DNA of 64,000 nt from Austropuccinia psidii (GCA_023105745.1 JALGQZ010000011.1:22532975-22596974), one strand, 5' to 3'; positions 50,874-62,692 are shown, counted from the stretch's first letter. The notes: generated by a model from the sequence alone, not told the origin. A program made the numbers and translations.

Positions 50874-53800
50874 ATAAATATCATTCTGAATTCTTATAGC
50901 CAAAAAAAAATTGAAAAAAATATTCATTTAGAAATAAAATTAAGATTTGGTATGTAGTAACTTTCATTTTTTTCAAGTAAAAAAGAAATGGCTTTCTAAA
51001 GCCATATTTAAAGCTTTACAATAACTTTTACTTGTTAGTATTGAAAAAGAGGCCACAGAATTGAAGCAAAAAGCACCCAAAAATGGTTTTGGAATGCTTG
51101 GGGTTCTTTTTTAGTAATATAGATTAAAAGAATAATAAAAAATTAACAATTATTGATTTAAGTTAAAAATTTGTTAAAGAATGAATTATTATTATTTTTC
51201 TTTGGAAAACCTTTCCTCATATTGTTTATTAATATTTTTCCATTTGAAAACCTTGACTTGAGTATATGCAGAGGTTAATAATGAAGGTGTCAAAAATAGA
51301 AAATTCAACATTATAAAGCTCATTTTATTCTACTTCAAATCACAAAATTGACTTTTGGGATTTTTAAAACCACAAATATACTGGGAAATGGGATTCAAAA
51401 CTGACAAAAACCCAAGGGTTTTGGTAGAAAATGACATTTTTTCATTTACCAAAACACTTTGTTTGTATGTTAATAAATTGCAACTTTATGATATATTTTA
51501 TCGCATATATTTCTTCCTAAACCACTTTAGTTTTCCATATGATTGGAAATGATTCTTTCTAAAAAAGTTTAATTATAGTTCACGAAAAGATAATATTAAT
51601 TCCCAAAACTCTACAAGAGAACCTTTGATAAAATACATAATTTTTACCTATTTAGCTTATTTGATAGAGCTAGAGACCAGCTTGGAAATTGAAACAAATC
51701 TTTTTTTATAAAATACCATTTGTGAAAACACTATTTGAAGTCATGTAAGTGTAATATTTACCCATAGTAATAACAATCCTAATAAGGAACAGATAACTGC
51801 ATGGCTTTAAATTACACTCAAATTTAATAAGATGAAATTCATTTTTCTCACTTGAAGGTGGTATTTCCAAGGAAGTCAAAGAAATATCAAAAATTAGCCC
51901 CTTTGTTAAAAAATAATTATGCATAAGTAGTAAGCATGGGTTGAATGTCCTGATGTGTGAGAGAGAAAAGGGAGGGGATTAGAAGATTTATTAATTTGGA
52001 TATTTTTGGTACATGGAATTCATAAAATATTCAAAAGTGTATTAATAGATTTAGAGAAAAGTGAGGGCTTATTTATTTTAAATTATAAAGCTACTCAGAA
52101 ATTGGAAAATTTGAGATGGGTCATGTTTAAAATTTTAATCCTCTCTTTGGAAAATCTCAAATTTTCTGAGAATTCCAGGTTCCTAAGTTAAAAAAAATTG
52201 TATCTTTCCTAGAAAAACCAGGGTTTTTAAAATGAATTTTTGGGTTGAAAATTTGAATCAAATTGATTTCCAATCTTCTGCCTTTGAAACCCCATAGTAG
52301 AAGCTTATTAATTTAATTTTCAAACAATTTTTTATTGATTTCCAAAGGGATAAAATATGAAAATTTTTGGTTTTTAATTTGAATTTCTTAATAAGTTAAA
52401 TTTGTGATTTTTTTCTTCTTGATGAACAGGTATCTAAGTTTTCAGAAGAAATTGAATTAGTACTTATTTTTTTTTCTCAAAAGAACTTCGGTTATCAAAT
52501 TATTCTTTTTTCCTAAAATAAGTTCAACTATTAATTCTTTTTTTTTTTTTTAAAAAAACTGAATTGAAACTTAATATAAGGAAAACACTTTTCATCTAAA
52601 TGATTATAATTTTTTTTATTTGTTAGAAATTATAGTCTGCTGATACAAGAAGATATAAATTAATTCAATATATTTGAATTTTCTCTTATAAATATTGGTA
52701 TTATTTTTAAAGACATTGTAATTGATTATAAAATGTCAAGAGAATTTTGAACTGGGATGGGTTCTGGATTAGAAGTAGAAATTAATATAGCTTGGTAATA
52801 ATGTGGGTTAAAGAATTTATTAAATGTCTACCATTTTATTATTGAGAAAATTTATATTTTCTGAATAAATAAACTGATGATACTATAGAATATCTAATTC
52901 CCATGAATATTACCTCTTTTAATAACCAAATTTTTTGTTTTCCGAAATTAGATCCTTGGAAGCCCCAATTCCTTTTCAAATTTTTGAGATAATTTTGTCA
53001 TTGAACATAGAATTATAGTGACTCTGAGGAAGATGAATTGATATAATGATTGAACTTTGAAGTTGGTTTAAAATGGGTTTTAGAGCTATAAGAATGGTAC
53101 AATTCTACACATGAGGAAAGAGAAAATCTGTAGGGGTACTTTCAACTTCTTTGAAATAATTGAAACATAGAATATTGATATTTGTTCTTTTTTGGAAATA
53201 TCAAAATTTCCCCAGAATATTTATCATTTAACCTATGAATAATCTAAAGAAGTCTTTTATAATAGTACATGAAATCACCAAGTATGATTTATATGAAAAT
53301 TAGGCATTGAAGCCTTCAACATTAAGATACTCATAAGGAACAGGTTTTTGAGAATAAGTTTTGATCTATGAGGAGCTAATATTCATCAATTTGACAATGA
53401 AATTGAGGAAAAATACTGAATGTATCTGTGAGTTTTTGAGATATGAAAAAATATCCAAAAAGGTCACAAATCAGTTTTACAATAATTATTCTGATAATAA
53501 GAATTAAAAATATTATCTTAAAATAAGTAAACCTACAATAAATAGGAATAGATTCTTGATTATATCATAGTATAATGAATAAACATGTGAAATAAATTGC
53601 ACAATTATATTTCCAATGGTAAAATAAACATATAACATTTTTCTTTCATATCTGTAAATATAATACTTACTGTGTAATAAGTAAAAATGCCATGAAAAGG
53701 CATAAAATCTTGTTTATCTCAAAAGACAATGAAGCAAAATTTGAAATAAATTGCACTATTGGATTCACCATGAAGAACTACACATTAACCAATTTTATGT

Positions 53801-53940
53801 AATATATTTAAAGTAAATACTTAAGGAAATAACCTGAATATACTCACTTCTATAATCAGCGCATATATTCATTGTTTTCAGCTCATATCACTCAAGATAT
53901 ACATGATAGAGAGTTGAAACAAAAATAAATTTACCATTTG
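50874..53940. other. AT-rich intergenic sequence
   Basis: No recognisable gene or element. Several poly-T and poly-A runs. Short ORFs (51355, 51706, 52006) have no known motif. Confidence 0.45.
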
Positions 53941-53973
53941 ATTAATTTAATAATACAGATATAAACTATATTT

Positions 53974-54061
53974 TACAGGTTATAAAAAAGGTTATAACCT
54001 GTAGGGGTTTATTGAACAAAATTGTTATAGCTGTTGACCACTCTGTTGTGAAAGTGGTCAA
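53974..54061. repeat. Two adjacent perfect stem-loops
   Basis: The first has 11-bp arms TACAGGTTATA (53974-53984) and TATAACCTGTA (53993-54003) with an 8-base loop. The second has 9-bp arms TTGACCACT (54034-54042) and AGTGGTCAA (54053-54061) with a 10-base loop. They lie 30 bp apart in non-coding sequence. Function unknown. Confidence 0.8.
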
Positions 54062-57000
54062 AACGTAAAAAAGTAGATATTCAAATTATAATAGCTCATA
54101 CGTGAAGAATTATTTAATATTTATAATTATATTCAAGGAAGAACCCCTTGAAATCATGGTTTGAAGTTCAAAATAGACAATTTTGACAGAAAAGATGAGT
54201 TACAAGAAAAATCATCAAAAATAGAGTTTTGATTATGTAATAAAACACTCTTGAAATTTTCCTAATAAAATTCTAAAATACCAGAATTCACTCTTTGAAT
54301 AGATTTAGTGTGTAGAAAACAAAATTTAGTATTTATCAAGGCTTAAGCTAAAAATTGATCATTCATGATCACTCACTGTAATCTCAATTTAAGCTTAACA
54401 GTCATATAAGTGATAAAAATGCTAAATACTAGTTTATTATGATTGAAAATAATAAAATTCATGAAGCTTAGTATTCTTCCAAGACTATGATGTCAGAAAA
54501 CTTAGAGTTACAGTGATAACTGTAAAAAATGGCATAATGATGAGATAAGATGGTTTAATTATGATGTAATCATCATCAAGCCTTATAATACTGATCAATT
54601 CAAGTGGATACCATCAGTACTCGTCTACTAGAAGCTTTCTGGACTCTATAAGGGAGAATTTTACTATAAATAGAGCTCTTTTAACCTCTATTTACCCCTC
54701 AGATGCAACAAAAACATTAAATTATTAAAAACAAAGGTAAAAGCTTTATTCTTTTTATATAAAGCTATTATATATTTAAAGAATAAAGTTAATCTTCCTT
54801 TGAATCATCAATTTTGACATGGTTAAATCAATTTCTAATTGTTTTTGTTAAATTTCTCTCCAAAATCTCTAATTCCATGTAAAAAGAAAAATATTCATAA
54901 TTTCTTCTATTTTCTTGTAAATACAATTCAAATCAGTTGTGTTTAAGTTTTTTAGGCATAAGTGTATACAAAATTATTCTATTAAGTGTTGAAGGTAGGT
55001 TATTTTCATCTTTTATAATACTTTTATCTTTATTATTACTTTAATGATTCATTTATTAATATATAACTTTCATATTGGTGATATCATTGTTATAAATCTT
55101 TATTTATTATTGAATAAAAATTTATCCTGCCTTTATTATTTGTTTTTAGAAATAATAAAGTGCCATAAATATATTGATTATTATATATTAATAAATTTGT
55201 TTTTATTATATTAGTTTTTTTTAATATGGTTTATATTATTATATTTATTTAATACTGTCTATATTATTATGCCATAATTATAAGAATTCTTTATTATTAT
55301 GATTATTTTTTATATTATTCTTTAATTTAATAAGGAAATTAATAGCACAATAAGTAGAATATTGGTAATATTTACTTATTTTTTCATAGTCAAACCTTAC
55401 AGTATCTATTATTATGGCTGGTTTGAGAAAAATTCTGATATTATTCTCAAGACTACCAAGTTTAATTTTAAATATGATTATTGGTATCATAGTTTAAATG
55501 TTAACATTTTTTTATTCATTTGTTATTTTTAGACTTAGAATTATCAAAATAATTATGATAGTCTGTCTGCCTGTACTCAAAGAGTAGTATTATAAGTTTT
55601 TTTTAAGATTTGTTATTGGATTAGGAATTATTTGGGTGGAGCTGATAGTTAATTTTTCTTATTAATATTAAAACTATCATAGTAATTTGAAAATATTCAA
55701 GAAGAATGAAAGGGTTGTTCCTTGAAAAAAAAGGAAGGAATAACAAAGATTATTTACCAAAATCATGAATGATCAAAAATAAAATTGAAACCACAGAACA
55801 CAGATATATCTCTAAAAAAGGTAACAAAAGAAAAATAAAATTCAAAATAAATAAATCAGGCGATTATCAAAGAAAAAAAAAGGAGATTAAAACAAGGAAA
55901 GATTCCAGAAATTGAATTATAGAAAAGAAGTCTTGGAATAGTTCCAGAACATAAAAAGACCCTAGAAGGTGGGAGGATTCATATTATTGTGGATGAAAAT
56001 GAAAATTCCCTCTAAAAAATAAAAAAAAAGATCAAAGGAGATTTGACTTCAAAAATGACATTAGAATTAAAGTAAATCAAATCAAGGAATGGTCAAACAT
56101 TACAAAAAATTGAGTTTGAAAAGTCTTGTAATGTTATTGTTTGATAATATTATTTAATTAATGATAATGTGATCAAAGTGTGATTGATTGAATGTCACTT
56201 TGTGAATTTATTTGATTGATAAAAGTTATTTTTGAAAAAATGAAATGAAAATATTTTTTTTAAAAAAAAAATTGAGAGAAAAAAAACAGTTAAAACAATA
56301 ATAAATGAATTAAATGTGAAATTTCAAGATTTAAATATAGATTTTTGAGCTTTAAATGTAAGACTTTCAATTTATTTGCATAAAAAAGTAAAATTAAGAC
56401 TCATTTTAACATTAATTTATCCCTAATTTGATTTTTTCATCGAAAAATAAATTTTTGATGTTCTCAGCCTCAGATTCCTTGGCCTAAAATCATTATTGAA
56501 TTTTTAGCTGAACAAATTTTCAAAAAACTGTTACAGTCTTATGAATTTATCCAAGAAATAATGTAGTAAGCTAATTACAGGATATAGAGAATGAAAGTTT
56601 ATGCGGAACCATTACTATAAATTAAAGATTAATTTGGAGAAGAACAATAAATGGGATAACTACATATAAAAATGAAAAAGTTAATGAAAGTTCATGAATC
56701 ATTATGATTCCAAATTAAGGAGAGGTTCCCTTATAAATAATTAGACCTGAGGTTATTTATTATATGATTAAAATTCCAGAGCCAAATTCTACCAGGTTTT
56801 TTATAGTTTATAGCTTTTAATACTATTTTTCTTTCCCTGTTTTGTATTGACTAATATCAGTTTTAAATGAAATTGTGGTCCTTGAGGATCTCTTTCCTTC
56901 ATATATATATATTGCACTGGAATAAAACTGTTTTCAAAGTTTTATTTATTCTTCTGTTTTTGTAATGAATTTATTATTATCTTCAATCCAAAGCTGAATA

Positions 57001-58303
57001 TTCCACTCAAAGGGAGATTGGTGGTTTCTGTAACAGGATAAATTTTGTTATTTGAGTGCTCATCAAGGTGAATACAAGAACAAGAATTACTTTAAAATAT
57101 GAGAAGTAACTAAAATATGGGTATATGAATTTGGAATATTTCTTAATTAATTATTTAGGGACTAAATTTGGTCCTTCAGGTTATATTTAGAAGCTAACCA
57201 TCTATCTTTGGATAATTTGTCTCTTAGCTAGCTTGGAAAAAAAGAAAAAAGTATTTTAAAAGTAGAAATTAATTTCTATTTTGAAAGGTATTTCCTTATT
57301 AGTTAGAAAGATTTAAACTGTGATTGAGAACACAATAATGCAAAATTGGAAGCTTGGCCAGGTTTTAATTTTTTAGGAAATCTGTATCATGAGAGAGGAT
57401 AAATAATGAAAATGAGAAAGGTATTTTTTTAATAAAAACAATCAGTAGTAATTGAGTCTGTCATTTTTTTTAATATTATTTATTATAATTTTCTAGCTGA
57501 AAATCCTGTATATAATACCTGAATAGTTAGTTTGAATTGATATTTCAACTAAAGAGAGCCCCCATTTTGAAAAAACAGGGAGAGGTGTTGTATGAAATTT
57601 TGGATTTTGTATAAAACACACTTTATAAATATAATTAAGTTCTCCCTCTGAAGTTTATTTTTAAATTTTTGCTGTTGGAATATCATAATGAGATTGATCT
57701 TGCTGGTATTTAATTCTGGTAGAACTACAATTAAACATATTCCAAGGCTTTTGATAAACATAAATGAGAATTAGGAAAAGAAATTCTATTGATTGGAAGG
57801 GTTCTTCCTATAGATTATTAAGAAATGTTTTTCCAAAAATGAATTAAGTTCTGATTTTATGGTAAGAAAATACATAACACATAGATATTTAGGCCAAGTG
57901 AGATTCTCTGAGAAATGGGGTACACCAGACCTCAATTTATGTAATGAGGAGGAATAAAAACCCATATGGTCAAGAAGAAAAATATTTAACCACATCCAAA
58001 CAAAAAGGGTTTTATTGAATGAAATGAAATGATTTGATTTCTAAAAGGGGGGTTCTGATTGAAAAAAATCTTGGAGCTTACTGAATGTCAGAATAGGTTG
58101 GGCTTCAAAATGAAATATAATACCTCAAGGATATGGGTAACTTAATAAGTTTACAATGAGACTAACCTAGCAAAGTATGGTATTTATTATTAAAAGAAAT
58201 ACTTATTTTGATTATGATAGGACTAAAATCCCACATCCTTTTAATACAATAATCTATAGGTTTTACCCCAAGTTTTATAGATATGAAAGTGTGAAGTAAT
58301 AAG
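54062..58303. other. Mostly unassigned AT-rich sequence, possible decayed element
   Basis: A good TATA-like box (TATAAATA, 54665-54672) precedes a CTCTATTTACCCCTCAG stretch. A purine-rich, lysine-coding-like block lies at 55690-56070, and another CCCTTATAAATAATTAG stretch occurs near 56729. This could be a worn LTR element, but I found no terminal repeats that would prove it and no recognisable protein motif. 57500-58300 contains a few longer open stretches without known motifs. Confidence 0.3.
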
Positions 58304-58314
58304 ATATATATATA

Positions 58315-58420
58315 GGGTATTGGTAAAAGCACGTAAGAGCTTACATTTTTTTACTAAAAAATTACGTGTTTTGGCCATAAATTGGTAAAAACACATACAT
58401 TTTTGGTAAAAACACGTAGA
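58315..58420 (+). repeat. Left terminal inverted repeat and subterminal repeats of the MULE
   Basis: After the terminal GGGTATTGGTAAAAGCACGTA, the core TGGTAAAAACAC recurs at 58383 and 58404 (TGGTAAAAACACGTAG), so the motif appears three times in 100 bp. Repeated end motifs of this kind are typical transposase-binding sites; that role is inferred. Confidence 0.8.
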
Positions 58421-58884
58421 GGGTGCCCTGGGCCCATTTTTAATTAAAAATGAAACATAACATGCCTGTATTGGGCCAAAACATGTCCAAAAATGGGGTT
58501 TTCTCCCCAAAAACCCTTCTAACTCCCAATTGTCTCAGATTGTTTTGCCCTGCCCCCCCCAAATAATCCACATTATCCCCACCCCAAACAATTTTCTTTT
58601 GAAAAACAGCATTACCAAAGCAATTTTGCAAAGCTTTTCACACATTTCTTTCTTTTTTCCCCCAAAGACTGCATTTCCCACCACAACAAGCTGCTTTCAA
58701 GCCTCTAAATTTCCAATTTTTTTACCTTCCCTCATCCATTAATCCCACAGTTAAGCCACTTTTTTTCACTCTTAACCACAGCTTTTAATTTTTCATACCT
58801 TTTTTCACTTCTTTTTCACCTTTCAAAAGGTTCTTACCCCATTCCAAATCCCCAAATCCCCCTTTTTTTTCAAATTCATACATC

Positions 58885-59274
58885 TTTTTCACTCAAAAAT
58901 GCTGCAACCCCCCCACTAAAGGTGAATTTAAGACCCTTGAGCTTTCTTGGAAGCATGTGCATAAGGCTTCCAGGGCTCAGGGGTATGCTGTGTACACCTT
59001 GAGGTCCAATTTGACCCACAACCAAATTGAAATAGGTTGTGACAGGTCTGGGACCTCAAATCCCAACAAAAGCCCCTCCAAAATAGTCACATCAAGAAAG
59101 CTTGACTGTCCTTTTAAACTTTATGCCAGAAAATATGCCAAGACTACCACTTGGACTCTTAAAGTAAAAAATCCTGAACATAGCCATTTTGCCACTGAAA
59201 ATATCATGGCACATGCTGCTTTCAGTAAATTTAATGAGCAAGAAACATCCCAAATTGCTCAATTGTCTGAATAA
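58885..59274 (+). pseudogene. MULE transposase, FAR1-like DNA-binding region
   Basis: This is an open frame from about 58885 to the TGA at 59272, with no convincing in-frame ATG (58957 is GTG). The reading is Lys-Gly-Glu-Phe-Lys-Thr-Leu...His-Lys-Ala...Tyr-Ala-Val-Tyr-Thr-Leu-Arg-Ser. Next come a Cys of GCDRSG, Cys of LDCPFKL, and the paired His of NPEHSHF. That Cys/Cys/His/His spacing is the WRKY-GCM1-like zinc fold of FAR1-type transposase N-termini. It would bind the element's ends. The next segment continues in frame after the stop. Confidence 0.72.
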
Positions 59275-60528
59275 CTGCTCATGCCAAGGCAAATTCAGGC
59301 CCAATTATGCATCCAGAGGCATTCTTTCAGGCCTGTAATACTTCAAGACATTTACAACCTAGTCAAGAAAATCAAGAAAGACAAACTGCAAGGTAGAAGG
59401 CCCATTGATGCTCTTATTGCCACCCTCAAATAAGAAAATTTTGTTTGGTCCTCTGCAAAGGATGCTGAGGGACACATTACCTCCTTATTTTTCACTCACC
59501 CCCTTGCCATAAAACTCCTTCATGGCTTTCCTCATGTCATTCTTATGGATTGTACTTATAAAACCAATAAGTAAAAATGCCCCTTTTTCATATTGTTGGA
59601 TTCAGCTCAACCAATAAGACCTTTTCTGGGGCTTTTTGTTTGATAAAAATGAAACTGAACCCTAATATACTTGGGAATTAAATGAATAAATAGAAAAGGT
59701 CCCCAACAACACCAATCTTGTCCCCCCTCCAGTTATTGTTATTGACAGGGATCTGGCCTTGAAAAACTCTCTTAAGAATCTCTTCCCAGACTCCAAAGTC
59801 ATGTTATGCATTTGGCACATCAATAAAGATGTATCTGCTCATTGGATGAAGAAAATTGGTCATGGAACTGATTTTGAAAATTTTATGGGCCTTTGGAATC
59901 AAGTAATATACTTTTATCTTTCACTTTATTCCACTCTTTTCACTTTTTTTCTTGTTATTGTTTTTATTAATGACTTTGGGATTCATTTCTCAGGCTATGT
60001 ATTCATCCACTGAAAAGTCTTTCAAAAACAACTGGAAGAAGCTTCAAAAGCAAGTCAAAAATCCTGAAGTATTGCAATATTTGGAAAATACCTGGCTTCC
60101 TATAAAGGAGTATTATGTGCCATCCTGGACCAACCACCATTCCCACCTCCAGAGTTGAAGGTGCCCATGCCATGGTTGAAATTTGGCTCCAAAAGTCCAC
60201 TGGTACTCTCCTGGAGGTAGTTCGGGCTCTCCACATGGCATTCAGCAAAAAATTTATTGAAATCATCAACAGAATCTCCAAAGAAATGATTGTCCATGTC
60301 AAGAATTTTCCTCCACACATCTGTGCTCTCAATGGCAAGGTGTCTCATTATGCTCTTCAGATTGCCTTTGAAAATTTCAAAACCAAATTTCCTCCCAATG
60401 AAAAATGCACCAACAAATACAACAATTATCAAGGAATTCCTTGCAAGCATAAGACCCAAAAGGCATTTTCCAGGTGTCAAAGGCTTGAGATATCAGAATT
60501 CCATCCTCAGGGGCATTTGAGTTTGCCT
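59275..60528 (+). pseudogene. MULE transposase catalytic core and SWIM finger (frameshifted)
   Basis: The core retains all three expected catalytic acids. The first Asp is in the MDCTYKTNK box (codon 59548), the second in the VIVIDRDLAL box (Asp codons 59744 and 59750), and the Glu in the RVEGAHAMVE box (codon 60157). The C-x2-H motif CIWH lies at 59807-59818. A SWIM zinc finger, Lys-Cys-Thr-Asn...Gly-Ile-Pro-Cys-Lys-His, occupies about 60404-60454. The three boxes fall in different frames, so at least two indels (between 59550 and 59740, and near 60120-60150) plus stops disable the protein. A probable intron lies at 59903-59993. Its role would be cut-and-paste transposition. Confidence 0.88.
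59903..59993 (+). other. Probable intron in MULE transposase
   Basis: GTAATATAC at 59903 and TTTCTCAG ending at 59993 fit a 91-bp fungal intron. It interrupts the coding similarity after a Leu-Trp-Asn-Gln reading and before a Ser-Thr-Glu-Lys-Ser reading. A second candidate is 60529-60600 (GTGAGG...TTTCTCAG, 72 bp) and a third 61253-61331 (GTGAGT...TTATCAG, 79 bp). Confidence 0.65.
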
Positions 60529-60600
60529 GTGAGGGTTTTTGCACTTCAAATTGTTACTTTTTTCCTTCTTAACTGATTTTTTTTGTCATATTTTTCTCAG

Positions 60601-61252
60601 ACTGGTTTTCAAGGTGATGATAAAAGTGTTGAAAAAGAAAGAAAGACTGAAGCCAAGAAATATTTGAAGATATTAGGGAAGACCTTTTTCAAAGAACAAT
60701 GGCAGAAATAACCCCAATTATTCAACATTTTCAAGATGTTGTGACTGGAAAAGTCCCATTTTATCAAATTCCCAAGAGTCAAGAGGATGATCAATATTAT
60801 GAAGACCCACTAGAATGCAAGAATATACGTGGAAGACCTCAAAGAGCAAAGAATAAAAATAAAAATACAAACAAAAAAGAACCATCAAGATTTGAAATTA
60901 TGGAAAGTCAATCCAAGAGAAGAGGAAGACCCCCATCAAAAGTGACCAGTACAACAACATCAAGATCACAGTCAAATGTCCCCTCTCCAATTATGGAAGT
61001 GGACTCATCTGTAAGTTCTGAGGACTCATTATCTAAATCAATCAGTTCATCAGATTCACTACCCTCAGCAACTGAATTAAATAAATCAGAAGTCACCCTT
61101 AGAAGGTCCAGAAGATTGGAAATTAGAAGCAAAACCTCAAGAATAAAATCAAACAAGCCTGCCACCAGTTTGAAGATATATGATGTAATTGACTTGACCT
61201 GTGATTATTGTCAAAGCAATTATCACACAAGTATGAATTCTCCAAGCTTTTT
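60601..61252 (+). pseudogene. MULE linker with AT-hook-like motifs
   Basis: An open frame from 60699 to 61254 gives 185 codons. It contains an Arg-Gly-Arg-Pro-Gln motif near residue 44, typical of the tail after MULE SWIM fingers, and Lys-Arg-Arg-Gly-Arg-Pro-Pro near residue 73. A long Ser/Asp/Glu-rich stretch (about residues 80-130) and a second basic run (TLRRSRRLEIRSK) follow. Near the C-terminus is DLTCDYCQSN. The GRP motifs resemble AT-hooks. The segment joins the transposase to the OTU part; the upstream 60601-60698 part is in a different frame. Confidence 0.7.
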
Positions 61253-61331
61253 GTGAGTTTCTGATTCTTTGTAATGTATATTTCTCTTGTTTATTTTGAT
61301 ATTTATTCATCTTTTGACCTTATTTTATCAG

Positions 61332-61956
61332 ATACCTGGCTCAGAATAATTTCCCAAGTTTATATTGAAATACACCCTAAAGGCCATCAATGTCCAGGGT
61401 GATGGAAACTGTGGCTACAGAACAGTATCCCACTACATTTACAAGACTCAAGATCAATGGGCTGATGTCAGAGGTGACTTGGCTGAAGAAATTCAATAAA
61501 ATCAAGACTCTTATGAAGCCATGAACACTTTAATTCCCTCAGAATCCTCTTATTTGGAAAGAATTGAATGGTATTAAGATGTTGGGCAGGCTCCAAAAAG
61601 CAAGTGGATGTCCATGCCTGACATGGGGGATCCAATTGCAAATAAGTATCAAAGACCAGCTTTCTTTTATTCCACAGTCCAATATTTTTCTTTTTTTGCA
61701 TTATTTCTGTCCTCCAAATGATAATCCCCCCATTTTCATCCTCTTCTTGGATAGCTTTTCTCATTTTTTTCCTTTGGATATAATCATTTATAAAGTTTAT
61801 CCAGTACCCCCTATTACTGTGAATTGGGAATTTCAAGCCCAACCACAAGCCCTGGGGTGGGCTGAAAAATTCAAGAAACACAGGATGTTATATTTGTCCA
61901 ATCTTCCCCCCCTCAGAAAAGACCAACTATTTTGGAGGTTGATTCAGATTGATTGA
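61332..61956 (+). pseudogene. OTU-like cysteine protease segment of the MULE (broken)
   Basis: The reading Asn-Val-Gln-Gly-Asp-Gly-Asn-Cys-Gly-Tyr-Arg at 61389-61421 is the OTU signature, with the catalytic Asp (61401) and Cys (61410). It is followed by a WADVRGDLAEEI helix, a TAA at 61497-61499, and a MPDMGDPIANKYQRPAFFYS block (61614-61673). A further block near 61800-61875 (PPITVNWEFQAQPQALGWAEK) is in another frame. I could not find a convincing catalytic His. OTU enzymes remove ubiquitin or ubiquitin-like proteins; why a transposon would carry one is unknown. The 5' end is a probable splice acceptor at 61331. Confidence 0.8.
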
Positions 61957-62604
61957 TTTTTGTATATACAATTTATGCCAATTATCCCCCTCCTCAGTCC
62001 TATTTTCTGCTTAAATCCCACCTCAGTCCCCTTTTTTATCAAACACGTGGCACTTTTGTACTTGAAAATAGTCATATTACAAAAAATAAAAACAAACTCA
62101 TTGTGCCTTCACTTGTTGCCCCACCAAAAAAATTACCCCAATTCATAGGCTTCTGGTTCTTTATTGTCAAGATTGAACCCTTCATTTGAAAAAATTTTGA
62201 GGAAATTCATAAGTGGGAAGTTTTTATATCAACTTCTTAAAAAAAGGCATATTAAAAAGATGGGAAAAAAACATCTGAAAAAAAACTCTTTTTGCACCTT
62301 CACTTGTCCCACCAAAAAAAATCCCCAAAATTATGAGCTTCTGGCTATTTATTCTCCAGGTTGTCCCCTTCAATTCAAAAAGAAAAATGAAGGAAATTTG
62401 TAAGTGGAAAGATTTTAAATGAATTTTTCAAAGAAATATGCCATTTTCTCAAATTGGCCAAATTTGAGAAATTTGGCAAAAAAAAATATGAAAATATTTG
62501 TGGATATTGAAATCCCATGTTGGGAAAAATATGGCAAAAAAAAATTAAAAAAAACCTCAAAACTGATCCTGAGGAATTTTTTTTGATTTTTGGGGTCACT
62601 TATG
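61957..62604. other. MULE 3' non-coding region with internal duplication
   Basis: A segment near 62095-62220 recurs, diverged, at about 62285-62410. Examples are CTTCACTTGTTGCCCCACCAAAAAAATTACCCC against CTTCACTTGTCCCACCAAAAAAAATCCCC, and GGCTTCTGGTTCTTTATTGTCAAG against GAGCTTCTGGCTATTTATTCTCCAG. The copies are offset by about 185 bp. No coding function seen. Confidence 0.65.
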
Positions 62605-62683
62605 TGTTTTTGCCATAAATTGGTAAAACCATGTAAGGGCTTACATGTTTTCACTAAAAGCTTACGTGTGTTTACCAACACCC
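62605..62683 (-). repeat. Right terminal inverted repeat of the MULE
   Basis: Read on the minus strand it starts GGGTGTTGGTAAACACACGTAAG, matching the left end. It also contains a plus-strand TGGTAAAACCATGTAAG at 62621, so the end motif occurs here in both orientations. Confidence 0.8.
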
Positions 62684-62692
62684 TATATATAT

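Larger units (their letters stand above)
58315..62683 (+). mobile_element. Mutator-like DNA transposon (MULE) with OTU protease segment
   Basis: This 4,369-bp element has terminal inverted repeats. The left end GGGTATTGGTAAAAGCACGT at 58315 pairs with the complement of the right end ACACGTGTGTTTACC-type sequence, which finishes CCAACACCC at 62683. Similarity extends at least 30 bp inward. An 8-bp flank TATATATA occurs on both sides, compatible with a short target duplication but in simple sequence. Inside, on the plus strand, are a FAR1-like DNA-binding region, a MULE DDE transposase, a SWIM zinc finger, a Ser-rich linker with AT-hook-like motifs, and an OTU cysteine-protease-like segment. 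Several frameshifts and stops make this copy non-functional. Three probable short introns are still visible. Confidence 0.88.

Noticed and set aside
58241..58631. Minus-strand ORFs at the left end of the MULE
   Set aside because: They overlap the inverted terminal repeat and non-coding leader and oppose the transposase reading; no motif.
60003..60480. Minus-strand ORFs of 111 and 126 codons across the MULE transposase
   Set aside because: They are antisense shadows of the catalytic core, whose plus-strand reading contains the DDE and SWIM motifs.
58304..62692. TATATATA flanks of the MULE as a proven target duplication
   Set aside because: The flanks are alternating AT, so length and identity are ambiguous; kept only as compatible evidence.
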